Origin: JANMDR01 sp031409495
GTDB lineage: Bacteria; Pseudomonadota; Gammaproteobacteria; Burkholderiales; Usitatibacteraceae
NCBI GenBank assembly: GCA_031409495.1
Contig: JANNXI010000053.1
Coordinates: forward strand, 1-16,346
Reading direction: 5' to 3'
Length of the DNA: 16,346 bases
The stretch's first letter is position 1, and the number at the start of each line of letters is the position of its first letter. The notes beneath the pieces are model-generated. The model was given only the letters and a program-made list of their open reading frames with translations. It was not told the DNA's origin and searched no databases. A program made the translations under genes and the position numbers. Positions 1-7,202 of the stretch are shown in pieces.

Positions 1-931
1 CCGTAACTGGATCAACGCCTTTCCATTCGCCCAAGCCGTTCATAATTTCTTCTACTTCGCGTTGCTTATCTTTCAAGCTTTCGCGGGCATTTACGTTCGG
101 AATATGCACAATGGTTTTTAGTGCTGGGTCCAATACTTTAGCCACCGCATTTACGTATGCGCCGGTGTAAAAAAAGTAGCCAATATCGAGCGACTTCAAC
201 CACTGGTAGCCATTAAGTTGCTCATAGTAAGTGTAGGTGACGGTTTCAAATTTCGCCTCATCTACAGGGCCTAACACCGCCTCGCTATCACCCCTAAAGT
301 ACGAACCCGTCATCGCGACCAAATGCACTTTATCGCGCGCAATAAACTCGCCTAACTGGCTGCCCAGCTTGTTATCAGGGTTGCTCGATACATGATGAAA
401 TTCATCAATCGCAATTAAGCGATGATCAAACGCTGCAACACCCAGCTCTTCCACAGCAAAACGAAATGTAGCGTGCGTACACACCAGCAATTTATCTGCG
501 CTGGCTAAAAACTCGCCCACCGCCTTAACCTTTGACTTCGCTACCTTCACATCGTCAACACCCGGTGCATTGCAAAGGTTCCATTGCGGTGCCACTTGCC
601 AATCCCATTCAAAACCATGCTCACTCAAGCGTTCATCGGCAAAGCTTGAGCCAATCGAGCGTTCCGGCACCACCACAATGGCTTGCTGCAAGCCTTGGTT
701 GTTCAGCTTATCCAGCGCTATAAACATCAGCGCCCGTGATTTGCCCGACGCAGGCGGCGATTTAATCAGCAAATATTGCTCGCCGCGTTTTGCATAAGCG
801 CGCTCTTGCATGGCGCGCATGCCCAAAGCGTTGGATTTGCTCGATGCGCCCGTGCGGGCGGTTGCGATGGACACTGATGGCACGGTGTAGGTATTGGTGG
901 GGTTATTGATGTTGGTGGCCAAACTGGTCAT
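1..931 (-). CDS. DEAD/DEAH-box helicase family protein, N-terminal 310 residues (runs off left edge)
   Basis: The frame is open from ATG at 931 to the window edge without a stop. It shows a superfamily 2 helicase core: Walker A SPPASGKSRA near residues 58-67, a DEFHH Walker B/motif II near residue 168, and a motif III-like MTGSYF near 195. Motifs IV-VI would lie off the window. By family it should be an ATP-driven nucleic-acid translocase. As I recall, close relatives often sit beside MmeI-type methyltransferase genes, which matches the remains at 4257-4684, so a role in restriction or phage defence is inferred. It is the last visible gene of a minus-strand cluster and has its own 210 bp upstream region. 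Its first ~75 codons plus that upstream region are duplicated at 2639-3067. A type III Res-like subunit is possible, but a nuclease domain cannot be judged here. Confidence 0.85.
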   Translation of the reverse strand, partial: MTSLATNINNPTNTYTVPSVSIATARTGASSKSNALGMRAMQERAYAKRGEQYLLIKSPPASGKSRALMFIALDKLNNQGLQQAIVVVPERSIGSSFADERLSEHGFEWDWQVAPQWNLCNAPGVDDVKVAKSKVKAVGEFLASADKLLVCTHATFRFAVEELGVAAFDHRLIAIDEFHHVSSNPDNKLGSQLGEFIARDKVHLVAMTGSYFRGDSEAVLGPVDEAKFETVTYTYYEQLNGYQWLKSLDIGYFFYTGAYVNAVAKVLDPALKTIVHIPNVNARESLKDKQREVEEIMNGLGEWKGVDPVT

Positions 932-1138
932 TGCACTTCCTAGTAGTAAAATATTTTGTGATGCGTTGTCACGATAGTAACTGCTTTAACCGGGTATTTG
1001 AAACGGTGAATCAAAACCCGATCAAATCTTTTTGGGCTTTGAAAATAGTCTTAAGTCATTGTTCTATATATATTTTAATTTATTTATTTGCTTAACGGTA
1101 GCGTGTTTGCTGAGCAAAATCAAAACCCAATCAATTCT
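705..1138. repeat. Direct repeat copy A: helicase 5' end plus upstream region
   Basis: This segment aligns with 2639-3067 over its whole length, roughly 80-85% by eye. It covers codons 1 to about 75 of the helicase and about 205 bp of AT-rich upstream DNA. It ends at the shared AATCAAAACCCAATCAA block, immediately before the AlbA_2 stop codon. Coding differences are largely in third positions, so the copies appear to have diverged while both were under protein-level selection. Confidence 0.85.
1009..1134 (-). promoter_or_regulatory. Helicase upstream region with paired 17-bp direct repeats
   Basis: AATCAAAACCCGATCAA (1009-1025) and AATCAAAACCCAATCAA (1118-1134) differ at one base and start 109 bp apart. 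The same pair with the same 109 bp spacing occurs in the second copy (2939-3064). The DNA between is very AT-rich, with TATATATA around 1066-1073, so a promoter for the helicase is likely. The 17-mers are candidate operator sites. No transcription start can be assigned. Confidence 0.4.
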
Positions 1139-1141
1139 TAT

Positions 1142-2596
1142 CTATGCCCAGAACGGAACGTAACCCGTCCGTGGATGAACAGGATCGGCGGGTCTTATCA
1201 ATCCAGCTTTTTGCGTCTGCCGGAGTACCACGGAAGTTTGCGCTGCATTCTGTGAATCGATACCAAAGCGCTCAGTTAGGGAAGCGTTTTTCATTCGCTG
1301 GCCGCTCACGTATTTAAGCGCTGCGTGCTGGTAGCAGGCACGAACCCTTTCCTGTGGCGTCATATCGGCAAAGCGGCGCGGTGCGTACAGCACCGCGCGC
1401 ACCGCATTGCCGTGCGCAAGAAAATCAGGCGGTGGTAGCTGATGCAGCTCAACTGCAAAGAATACTTTGTCTATACCAGTGCCCTGTTCTTCGCAAAGGC
1501 GCATGCGGCGCATGAGTGACGCTAACGCCTCATTACGCGAACGCGGTGGAAAATCCAAAAATCGATCGGGTTCCACCAGCGGCTGACCCGGATTGGTAAT
1601 CTCAATCCGGTCCACGAACATCTCCACCAATGGGCCTGCTCCTGTGACTGTCATGTCTTGATGAATGAGTGCATTGGCTACCAGTTCGCGAATGGCAATG
1701 GCCGGATAAAGGGGGCGCTCTTCGCGAAATGCTTTGCCAATAAATTCATTTCGCGGCATCAACCTATCAATGAAGTCAATTAAGTCTGTGAAATCAATAG
1801 CGTATCCGCTTTTCCCTTCCAAACGAAACGTCACTGGATCAGCTCGGCTGATCCCCGCATAACGCACAAAGCGAACCTCCTTACGTGCCACAGAAGGAGA
1901 AAAATCCGCTAACTGTTTTGCAAATGTGATGGCGCCAAGATTAGTGATACTCCAGTGGCCGCCCACATCGATGCAAATTAAATTATCGGCGGCAAGTTTA
2001 TCAAAAATGCCCTTCCGATTATCTGGCAACGGCTGTCCCGTCATTGCAAAATATTTGACGTAGTCAAGCCGTTCCAGCACTTCGTCACCACTCAAAAAGT
2101 CTGCAGCTAAGCCTGTTTCCCATGCATAAGATTGTAATTTTGCCCAAAGCGCCTTCAGGCGCTCCGGGTGATCAGACAATCTGTGTGTGGTGCTGCCAAT
2201 GCGTACAAAAGCCTGCCGATCAAATTCTACTGGGCTATTGGTTGCTGCAGGAATTTCCAGCAATACTAATTGTTGGTCGCGGTACATCACGGATTTAAAC
2301 GTAAAAGCAATATTGGGCTGCAATCGCTGCGTTAACCACAACTCAAGGGGTTGATTATTCTGCGATTGTTTTGAAGGTAAAAATGTAGTGCCGATGGCTT
2401 CATGATCTCCGTCGCGAATGCCCCACACCACGTAGCCGAATGGTTCATCAATCAATCGCGCAGCGTTGGAAAGCGCCGAGATCAGCTTGCCGATCAGCGA
2501 TGCATCTGTGTTGTTGTGTTTGAACTCCACCCACGACGCTTCTGCAGCAAGTTGGCGCAGATCGTCAATTAGTGCAATCGTGCGCGGTTCAGTCAT
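1142..2596 (-). CDS. AlbA_2 / GHKL-type ATP-binding protein (Schlafen-like N-terminal domain)
   Basis: This is a 484-residue protein. Residues ~15-140 match the AlbA_2 (divergent AAA-4/Schlafen-type) domain, with the typical WVEFK (E24, K26) and later the VRIGSTTHRL segment. Residues ~298-385 look like a GHKL ATPase: RELVANALIHQD is the N-box (E304, N308), followed by VEMFVDRIEITNPG and EQGTGIDK. The C-terminal ~80 residues resemble a winged-helix segment. Relatives are usually annotated as DNA-binding or transcriptional regulators and occur often in defence and mobile islands; the exact biochemical role here is unknown. The ATG at 2596 overlaps the stop of the helicase fragment by four bases (ATGA), so translation is probably coupled. 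It lies between the two copies of the helicase-head repeat. Confidence 0.85.
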   Translation of the reverse strand: MTEPRTIALIDDLRQLAAEASWVEFKHNNTDASLIGKLISALSNAARLIDEPFGYVVWGIRDGDHEAIGTTFLPSKQSQNNQPLELWLTQRLQPNIAFTFKSVMYRDQQLVLLEIPAATNSPVEFDRQAFVRIGSTTHRLSDHPERLKALWAKLQSYAWETGLAADFLSGDEVLERLDYVKYFAMTGQPLPDNRKGIFDKLAADNLICIDVGGHWSITNLGAITFAKQLADFSPSVARKEVRFVRYAGISRADPVTFRLEGKSGYAIDFTDLIDFIDRLMPRNEFIGKAFREERPLYPAIAIRELVANALIHQDMTVTGAGPLVEMFVDRIEITNPGQPLVEPDRFLDFPPRSRNEALASLMRRMRLCEEQGTGIDKVFFAVELHQLPPPDFLAHGNAVRAVLYAPRRFADMTPQERVRACYQHAALKYVSGQRMKNASLTERFGIDSQNAAQTSVVLRQTQKAGLIRPADPVHPRTGYVPFWA

Positions 2597-2862
2597 TGTG
2601 CGTCTCCAGCCATCATATTTTTGGTCATATTTGCGCTGAGCTTACCCAGCGGTATAAACATCAGCGCCCGTGATTTGCCTGAAGCTGGCGGTGATTTTAT
2701 TAGCAAATATTGCTCGCCCCGTTTGGCGTAGGCGCGCTCTTGCGTCGCGCGCATACCGAATGCATTGGTTTTAGGCGATGCGCCGGTGCGGGCGGTGGCG
2801 ATGGACACGGATGGTACGGTGTAGGCGGTAGGTTTATTGAGGCTTATGGCAGAACTGGTCAT
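2593..2862 (-). pseudogene. Truncated paralogue of the helicase (head only)
   Basis: The 89-codon frame repeats the first ~75 residues of the helicase at 931, including the Walker A SPPASGKSRAL. Similarity then stops at LGKL, followed by about 15 unrelated codons (SANMTKNMMAGDAQ) and a stop. DEAD-box motifs II-VI are absent, so it cannot be a working helicase. The short tail overlaps the next gene by ATGA, as a native operon 3' end would, so I infer an internal deletion that joined the head to the end of the original gene. A small expressed protein that only couples translation to the AlbA_2 gene is also possible. Confidence 0.75.
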
Positions 2863-3067
2863 TACACTTCCTAGTGGTAAGATGTTTGTGATGCGTTGTC
2901 ATGATAGTAGCTGCTTTAATCGGGTATTTGAGGCGATGAATCAAAACCTGATCAAATCTTTTTGGACATTTAAACTAGTCGTAAGTCATTGTTCTATATG
3001 GACTTTAATTTATTTATTTGTTTAACAATAGCGTTTTTGCCGGGCAAAATCAAAACCCAATCAATTT
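2639..3067. repeat. Direct repeat copy B: helicase 5' end plus upstream region
   Basis: This is the partner of 705-1138. Similarity begins at the AGCTTA/CCAGC block (2639) and ends at CAAAACCCAATCAATT near 3067. It places a helicase-type promoter region and the helicase head upstream of the AlbA_2 gene. The non-coding half is about as well conserved as the coding half, which suggests the upstream DNA has a function. Confidence 0.85.
2939..3064 (-). promoter_or_regulatory. Second upstream region with paired 17-bp direct repeats
   Basis: AATCAAAACCTGATCAA (2939-2955) and AATCAAAACCCAATCAA (3048-3064) start 109 bp apart, exactly as in the region upstream of the intact helicase. It probably drives the helicase fragment and the AlbA_2 gene. 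The sites are inferred from conservation only. Confidence 0.4.
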
Positions 3068-3129
3068 ATTGTTTAGCGTTTGCCACTAGAGTTGAACGAG
3101 CACCACTTGCACAAATTACTTGTTTTAGC

Positions 3130-3189
3130 TGGTTGACCAAAATGTTAACCAGCGGTTACGGCATTTGTCCAACAAGCTGTTGGACAAAT
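3130..3189. other. Two hairpins downstream of the RhuM gene
   Basis: ATTTGTCCAACA (3163-3174), loop AGC, TGTTGGACAAAT (3178-3189) is a perfect 12-bp stem. Next to it TGGTTGAC (3130-3137) and GTTAACCA (3144-3151) form a 7-of-8 stem. They lie between the RhuM stop (3223) and repeat copy B. On the minus strand no run of T follows, so they are either factor-dependent 3' end structures or protein-binding palindromes. Confidence 0.45.
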
Positions 3190-3222
3190 TGGGTACTGCA
3201 AACACACAAGTCAAAATTTTAC

Positions 3223-4260
3223 TTATTTACTGTGCTTTGGCGATTTTACGCCTTCACTTGCGCTTGTAGCCTGCCGTTTAACGCGTTTTTCAAGCTGTTC
3301 AATTTCCTGCAAATCTGCTGCATCGGCCTCCAACGCCTCGGCGTTACGGCGATGGCCGTCAAATGCGTCGTAACGTGCCTGTGCAATGCGCACCATTTCG
3401 TTATGGCTGACGGAACCGGTATTTTGCAACACGGCTTGGCCGTTAAAGGCCAACATACCGTCTACATGGTTACGCCAAAAATCCAAGGTTAGGTCAGCCC
3501 GCTGCTTTACCCGTAATGCGGCTTGTTCTAAAAAAATCACCACCAGCCGATTGAGGGTATCAATTTCGTCTTCTGACAAATAGTTTTTGGCAATAATAAC
3601 GTCCTGCTTACGCACGCGCGAGCCGCTCCAATGGTTAAGCGCCATGTTGGGGCTGTGCGCATCTGCGCGCTTTACAATCATATCGGCAGCGGTGTGGCCG
3701 GTGGCCGCAAAAAGGAGTTTGTTTTGTACTTCGGCAAAAAATAGATGGGTTTCTTTCTCGCTAATGCTGTAATCCGAACTCAGCGCAAAAAGCTCGCGCA
3801 CTTTTTGATAAAACCGCTTTTCAGACGCACGAATTTCACGAATACGTTCGAGCAGCTCGTCGAAATAGTCCCAAGCGGCGGGGTTTTTAAGCCGTTCGTC
3901 GTCCATTAAGAAACCTTTGAGTAAAAACTCCTTCAGGTTTTTGGTAGCCCATTGGCGGAACTGGGTACCGCGCGGCGAACGAATGCGGTAGCCAATAGCC
4001 AAAATTAGCTCTAAATGAAACAGCTGTGTGCGATAGTTTTTACCATCAGCAGCAGTTGTCAAGGAATCCTTGACAACTGAATCTGCGTTTAACTCGCCCG
4101 TATCAAAGATGTTCTTCGCGTGCAGGCTCACGTTTTGCTTCGTGGTTTGAAATAGCTCGGCGATCTCTAATTGGCTAAGCCAAATGCTGTTGGCTTCCGC
4201 TCGCAGGTTGATGCGCGTTTGGCCATCATCGGAGGTGTAGATAATTAAATCGCTCATCAT
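3223..4260 (-). CDS. RhuM-family protein
   Basis: This 345-residue protein matches the RhuM family throughout. It starts with the DLIIYTSDDGQTRINLR segment, has a KQNVSLHAKNIF region near residues 40-50 that looks like a DNA-binding helix-turn-helix, then FHLELILAIGYRIRSPRGTQ, and a conserved C-terminal half with AADMIVKRADA and the GLDFW-like LTLDFWRNHVDG. RhuM was named from a Salmonella pathogenicity-island gene. Its molecular function is not established, and relatives are common in restriction and defence islands. The start codon overlaps the original stop of the methyltransferase remnant (ATGA), so the two genes formed an operon. AGGG at 4263-4266 can serve as ribosome binding site. The gene appears intact. 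Confidence 0.88.
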   Translation of the reverse strand: MMSDLIIYTSDDGQTRINLRAEANSIWLSQLEIAELFQTTKQNVSLHAKNIFDTGELNADSVVKDSLTTAADGKNYRTQLFHLELILAIGYRIRSPRGTQFRQWATKNLKEFLLKGFLMDDERLKNPAAWDYFDELLERIREIRASEKRFYQKVRELFALSSDYSISEKETHLFFAEVQNKLLFAATGHTAADMIVKRADAHSPNMALNHWSGSRVRKQDVIIAKNYLSEDEIDTLNRLVVIFLEQAALRVKQRADLTLDFWRNHVDGMLAFNGQAVLQNTGSVSHNEMVRIAQARYDAFDGHRRNAEALEADAADLQEIEQLEKRVKRQATSASEGVKSPKHSK

Positions 4261-4684
4261 AGCCCTAGGCTGGGTGCGGCTTTCACAGGTTTTTTGCTTG
4301 GAGACGCCCTATTATTGGTCATCTTTGTATACAGCTCAAACAGTTTTTCCAACCGCTCGCTATTTCTTCGGCTTCGAGCGTGTGCCCGTCAGTGGCAAGA
4401 ATAAATTTAGCTTTGGCCTTCGTGGTGGCGGCGCTAGCACGCAAGGCTTTAAGGGTATTAGCCACCTCACCTGATGCACATACGGCCATGTGTATATTGT
4501 TGCGCTGTAGTACGCCGCCTGCAATGTCAGAGGCATTATTGCTGCCAGTTTGCGTGGTGCGTAGGCGTTTTAAAGTGGTGTCTTTATTGCCGAAAGCCGC
4601 TAAAAAAGCGAACGGAAATTCCGTAGCGTCAAAGGGCTTTTCGGCCAAGTCAGAAATAGCAGCTTCAATTTCTACGGCGTTCAT
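4257..4684 (-). pseudogene. MmeI-type (class I SAM-dependent) restriction/methyltransferase, internal deletion
   Basis: From ATG at 4684 about 107 codons match the N-terminal domain of large MmeI-like type II restriction-modification enzymes (MNAVEIEAAISDLAEKPFDA, later GGVLQRNNIHMAVC and KAKFILATDG). The frame then leaves the family and stops at 4319. In a second frame the sequence continues as ERLEKLFELYTKMT and ends at 4257 with a TGA overlapping the RhuM start. This closely resembles the usual C-terminal ending of these ~900-residue enzymes. I infer that about 800 codons, including the nuclease, methyltransferase and target-recognition domains, were deleted with a frame change near 4380-4390. 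The remaining 121-codon ORF cannot be catalytic. Upstream (4685-4840) I see nothing recognisable. Confidence 0.75.
4300..4336. repeat. Degenerate copy (R1) of the dispersed palindrome
   Basis: GACGCCCTATTATTGGTCATCT (shown here only by its ends: GACGCCC...GGTCATCT) matches the palindrome at 7003-7035 at about 20 of 22 positions. It lies in the C-terminal tail of the methyltransferase remnant, about 50-85 bp from its deletion joint. In the N-terminal frame it supplies the premature stop. Confidence 0.45.
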
Positions 4685-4830
4685 TGGCGCTTAAAATAGA
4701 GAGAGTTAAAGGGGGTAGCGCACGTACTTTAACCTAGAAACGACGGTACCAACTTGCACTAGCAGCGTATTCAGCGTTTACACCCGCTTTATTCTGTATT
4801 GCGCGCTTGTGCTGGCGTGAACGGATTTTT

Positions 4831-4879
4831 GGGTAAAAAATAGGCTGGAAACGCCCTATTTTAGGGCGTCTACAGCCTA
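4831..4879 (-). terminator. Intrinsic terminator after the LysR gene (palindrome copy R2)
   Basis: TAGGCTGGAAACGCCCTA (4841-4858), loop TTT, TAGGGCGTCTACAGCCTA (4862-4879) pairs at 16 of 18 positions. Read on the minus strand the stem is followed by TTTTTT (4835-4840), the classical Rho-independent form. It lies 68 bp beyond the LysR stop and is a member of the dispersed palindrome family. Confidence 0.8.
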
Positions 4880-4947
4880 GTTTTAAACGATAAATTAGTT
4901 ACAATAATCCGCCAACGCGCCGCGTACTTTTGGGCTTAACTGCGAAA

Positions 4948-5853
4948 TTATTGACTAACCCCGCTTATCAGCGGCGCGCGCTCGGTTAGTGCTTGATGTA
5001 GTAGTTGAAACACGGCTTTTACCCGTGCGGTATTACGCAGATCAGGATGGGTTAGTACCCATAGCTCGGCGGCTAACGCGGCGTCTGGGTTCTGTACGCG
5101 GCGCAAATTTGGCATGGAATCGCCGATGAAGCATGGCAATGCGGCTAAACCCAAGCCGTCCTCGCAGGCGCGTGCGACGTTGGCAAAGCCATCAACCCGG
5201 CAGCCCACTTGCTCAAGTGGCAACACGGTTTGCAGCCATTGCAGCGTGCGGTGCCGCTCTTGTGATTCACCTAAAGCAATCCATTGATGCGCTGCCAATT
5301 TAGTAGTTGCGGTGGTTTTCAAATATTGATTCGCACCGTACACGGCAAACGCCAAAGTGCAAATGCGCTTGCCCACCAAATGCTCAGGAGGGTTGCGCGT
5401 CGGGCGAATGGCGATATCGGCATCGCGCTTGGCTAAATTCAGCATGTGGTTATCAATAACAATATGCAGCGCAATTTGCGGGTAGCGCGCGCGACATTCC
5501 TTGAGTATGGGGTTCAACAATGCGGCTGCAATGCTGTCTGTGGTGGTGATGCGCACGATACCGCTCGGCCGCAAATCACGCCCCGCCACTTTCAATAAAG
5601 TCTCCGCTGCGCGCTGCTCAATGGCAAGTGCCGCCGCCGCCACTTCCTCGCCCGCTGCTGTAGCCATGTAGCGGCCACTATCGCGTTCAAACAATCGCAC
5701 ACCCAGTGCTTCTTCAATTTTAGCTAGCCGTCTAAACACGGTGGCATGGTTGACGTTTAACTTGCGCGCGGCAGCGGAAAGAGAGCCAGTCTCATTCACG
5801 GTGGCGACGTAGCGTAAGTCATTTAGATCGTAAAGGTTTTTAAGCTCATTCAT
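4948..5853 (-). CDS. LysR-family transcriptional regulator
   Basis: This protein is about 301 residues from ATG at 5853, a normal LysR length. The N-terminal winged helix-turn-helix spans about residues 5-65, with SLSAAARKLNVNHATVFRRL as the recognition region and LFERDSGRYMATAAGEEV as the wing. The rest is the periplasmic-binding-fold effector domain, starting near GIVRITTTDS. A TTG at 5871 would add six residues (MQKCTA), but it falls inside the operator-like boxes and offers no better ribosome site, so I prefer the ATG. The gene is divergent from the metallo-beta-lactamase-fold gene at 5954 with 100 bp between them. By the usual LysR logic it should control that gene and itself. The inducer is unknown. 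Confidence 0.9.
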   Translation of the reverse strand: MNELKNLYDLNDLRYVATVNETGSLSAAARKLNVNHATVFRRLAKIEEALGVRLFERDSGRYMATAAGEEVAAAALAIEQRAAETLLKVAGRDLRPSGIVRITTTDSIAAALLNPILKECRARYPQIALHIVIDNHMLNLAKRDADIAIRPTRNPPEHLVGKRICTLAFAVYGANQYLKTTATTKLAAHQWIALGESQERHRTLQWLQTVLPLEQVGCRVDGFANVARACEDGLGLAALPCFIGDSMPNLRRVQNPDAALAAELWVLTHPDLRNTARVKAVFQLLHQALTERAPLISGVSQ

Positions 5854-5865
5854 GGCTGTGCATTT

Positions 5866-5923
5866 TTGCAAATAGATATTGCAATTTTAGCTAATTGTAT
5901 TGCAGTAGTGCAACACCTATTAT
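5866..5923 (+). promoter_or_regulatory. Divergent promoter/operator between lysR-type gene and MBL-fold gene
   Basis: A sigma70-like promoter reads toward the MBL-fold gene: TTGTAT (5895-5900), 17 bp spacer, TATTAT (5918-5923). TTGCAA occurs at 5866-5871 and 5879-5884, giving TTGCAA-N7-TTGCAA with dyad symmetry as expected for a LysR site. A further palindrome, TTGCA-GTAG-TGCAA (5900-5913), lies mostly inside the promoter spacer, where a bound protein would block the polymerase. A strong ribosome site, AAGGAGA (5941-5947), precedes the ATG at 5954. Confidence 0.6.
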
Positions 5924-5953
5924 CAGTACTCACAATCATCAAGGAGACCCAAA

Positions 5954-6946
5954 ATGAATAGATACTTCAATAAACAGATATTAGCGGCGCTGTTAGTAAG
6001 CACGGCCTTAGGCAGCGTTAAGCCTATTGAAGCAACCGCCGCAGAGCCGATTTGGGACGGTAACAAAGTGAATATGCAAAGCGAAAAATTAGCCGACGGC
6101 GTTTACGCTTACTACGCCGATAACGCGCGCGAGCTTAACGCCAAAGGTGCAGCCGCTGCCACTAGCGGTGGCCTAATTGTTGGTACGCGGGGCGCGCTAC
6201 TGATTGAAACCATGCTCAATAAGCGCTTGAACCAACAGGTGCGAGATTTGAGCCGAAAGCTATCCAGCAAGCCGCTGATTTACGCCGTTAATACCAGCTC
6301 GCACGGTGATCACTCGTTTGGCAATATGTATATGTCGGCCAGCACGCGCATTGTGCAACACACCAAAACGCGAACATCTATTGAAAAGCATCTTGAAGAC
6401 GACAAGGCTTTTATGATCAAAAATTTTGGTCCAGGCCGTGGAATCGAGCCAATCAAACCGCGCGCCGGAGATATTCTGGTGGCACCCATGTCTACTGTGG
6501 TGCTCGACTTAGGTGATAAGGAAGCGCACATTATCGATTTCGGCTTTGCCCAAACCGGCGGTGACTTGTGGGTGTGGGAGCCGCAGTCAAAAGTGATGTG
6601 GTCGGGTAACCCCATCATCGCGGCCAAACCCGCGTTGCCGTGGTTGCTTGACGGCCAACTGGTTGCCACCCTCGATACCTTAAAGCGCGTGTATGCTTTT
6701 TTGCCCGCCGATGCGCGCATTGTTCCCGGTCATGGTGTTGCCATGTCGCGCGAAGATATGAAGTGGCATATCGACTACTTAGCAGCGGTGCAAAAAAATG
6801 TGCAAGCCGCGGTCGATAAAGGACTCACCTTAGAACAAACCGTGCTTGCAACGCCCATGCAAGAATTTACCGGCTATGCACTATTTGGATGGGTACACCC
6901 CGGAATGAACGTACCTGCCGCGTATCGCGATATTTCTAAAAAGTGA
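5954..6946 (+). CDS. Secreted metallo-beta-lactamase-fold protein with altered metal site
   Basis: This is a 330-residue protein. The first ~30 residues form a signal peptide (NRYFNK, hydrophobic ILAALLVSTALG, likely cleavage after EATAA), so it should be periplasmic. The MBL fold is clear: GGLIVGTRGALLIET (72-86), NTSSHGDHSFGN (113-124), AQTGGDLWVW (199-208), SGNP (217-220) and IVPGHG (256-261). In the canonical HxHxDH motif the first His is Ser115, while H117, D119 and H120 remain. The second metal-binding His position is Gln200, the bridging Asp position is Asn219, and H260 is kept. I recall the same changes in a clade of related proteins, so they are probably a family trait, not decay. 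Substrate is unknown. Divergent from the LysR gene and terminated by the palindrome at 7003-7035. Confidence 0.88.
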   Translation: MNRYFNKQILAALLVSTALGSVKPIEATAAEPIWDGNKVNMQSEKLADGVYAYYADNARELNAKGAAAATSGGLIVGTRGALLIETMLNKRLNQQVRDLSRKLSSKPLIYAVNTSSHGDHSFGNMYMSASTRIVQHTKTRTSIEKHLEDDKAFMIKNFGPGRGIEPIKPRAGDILVAPMSTVVLDLGDKEAHIIDFGFAQTGGDLWVWEPQSKVMWSGNPIIAAKPALPWLLDGQLVATLDTLKRVYAFLPADARIVPGHGVAMSREDMKWHIDYLAAVQKNVQAAVDKGLTLEQTVLATPMQEFTGYALFGWVHPGMNVPAAYRDISKK

Positions 6947-7002
6947 GCTGGATTGGCCGCGGCGCGCGAACGATTCCGTTTCGCCGAAACCGCAAATAAC
7001 AT

Positions 7003-7035
7003 CCTGTAGATGCCCTATTATTGGGCATCTACAGG
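7003..7035 (+). terminator. Terminator-like palindrome R3 after the MBL-fold gene
   Basis: CCTGTAGATGCCC (7003-7015), loop TATTATT, GGGCATCTACAGG (7023-7035) is a perfect 13-bp stem 57 bp after the stop at 6946. The following CTATTTAGAATT is only a weak U-tract. It is a family member of the palindrome at 4841-4879. From here to 7202 I see no complete gene; a short stretch resembling the DUF3501 3' end is described in the findings. Confidence 0.7.
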
Positions 7036-7202
7036 CTATTTAGAATTAACCGATTGGCTGAAATCCGATGCCACCGCATCCCGCATTTGGGGCATAGAAG
7101 AAGCCACATCGAGCTGGCGCGGTTAATGTGTTCGTGCCCGAATAAAAGTTGCGCAACGCGTCGAGCCGCTAACCTAAGAGGTGCCAGTCTGCGGCAGAGT
7201 AT

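Noticed and set aside
3130..3189. Integron attC site
   Set aside because: There are no paired core sites of the GTTRRRY / RYYYAAC type in correct layout, and no integrase is in the window.
2989..3492. 167-codon plus-strand ORF across repeat copy B and the end of rhuM
   Set aside because: It overlaps a clear RhuM coding frame on the other strand, has low-complexity hydrophobic content, and resembles no family.
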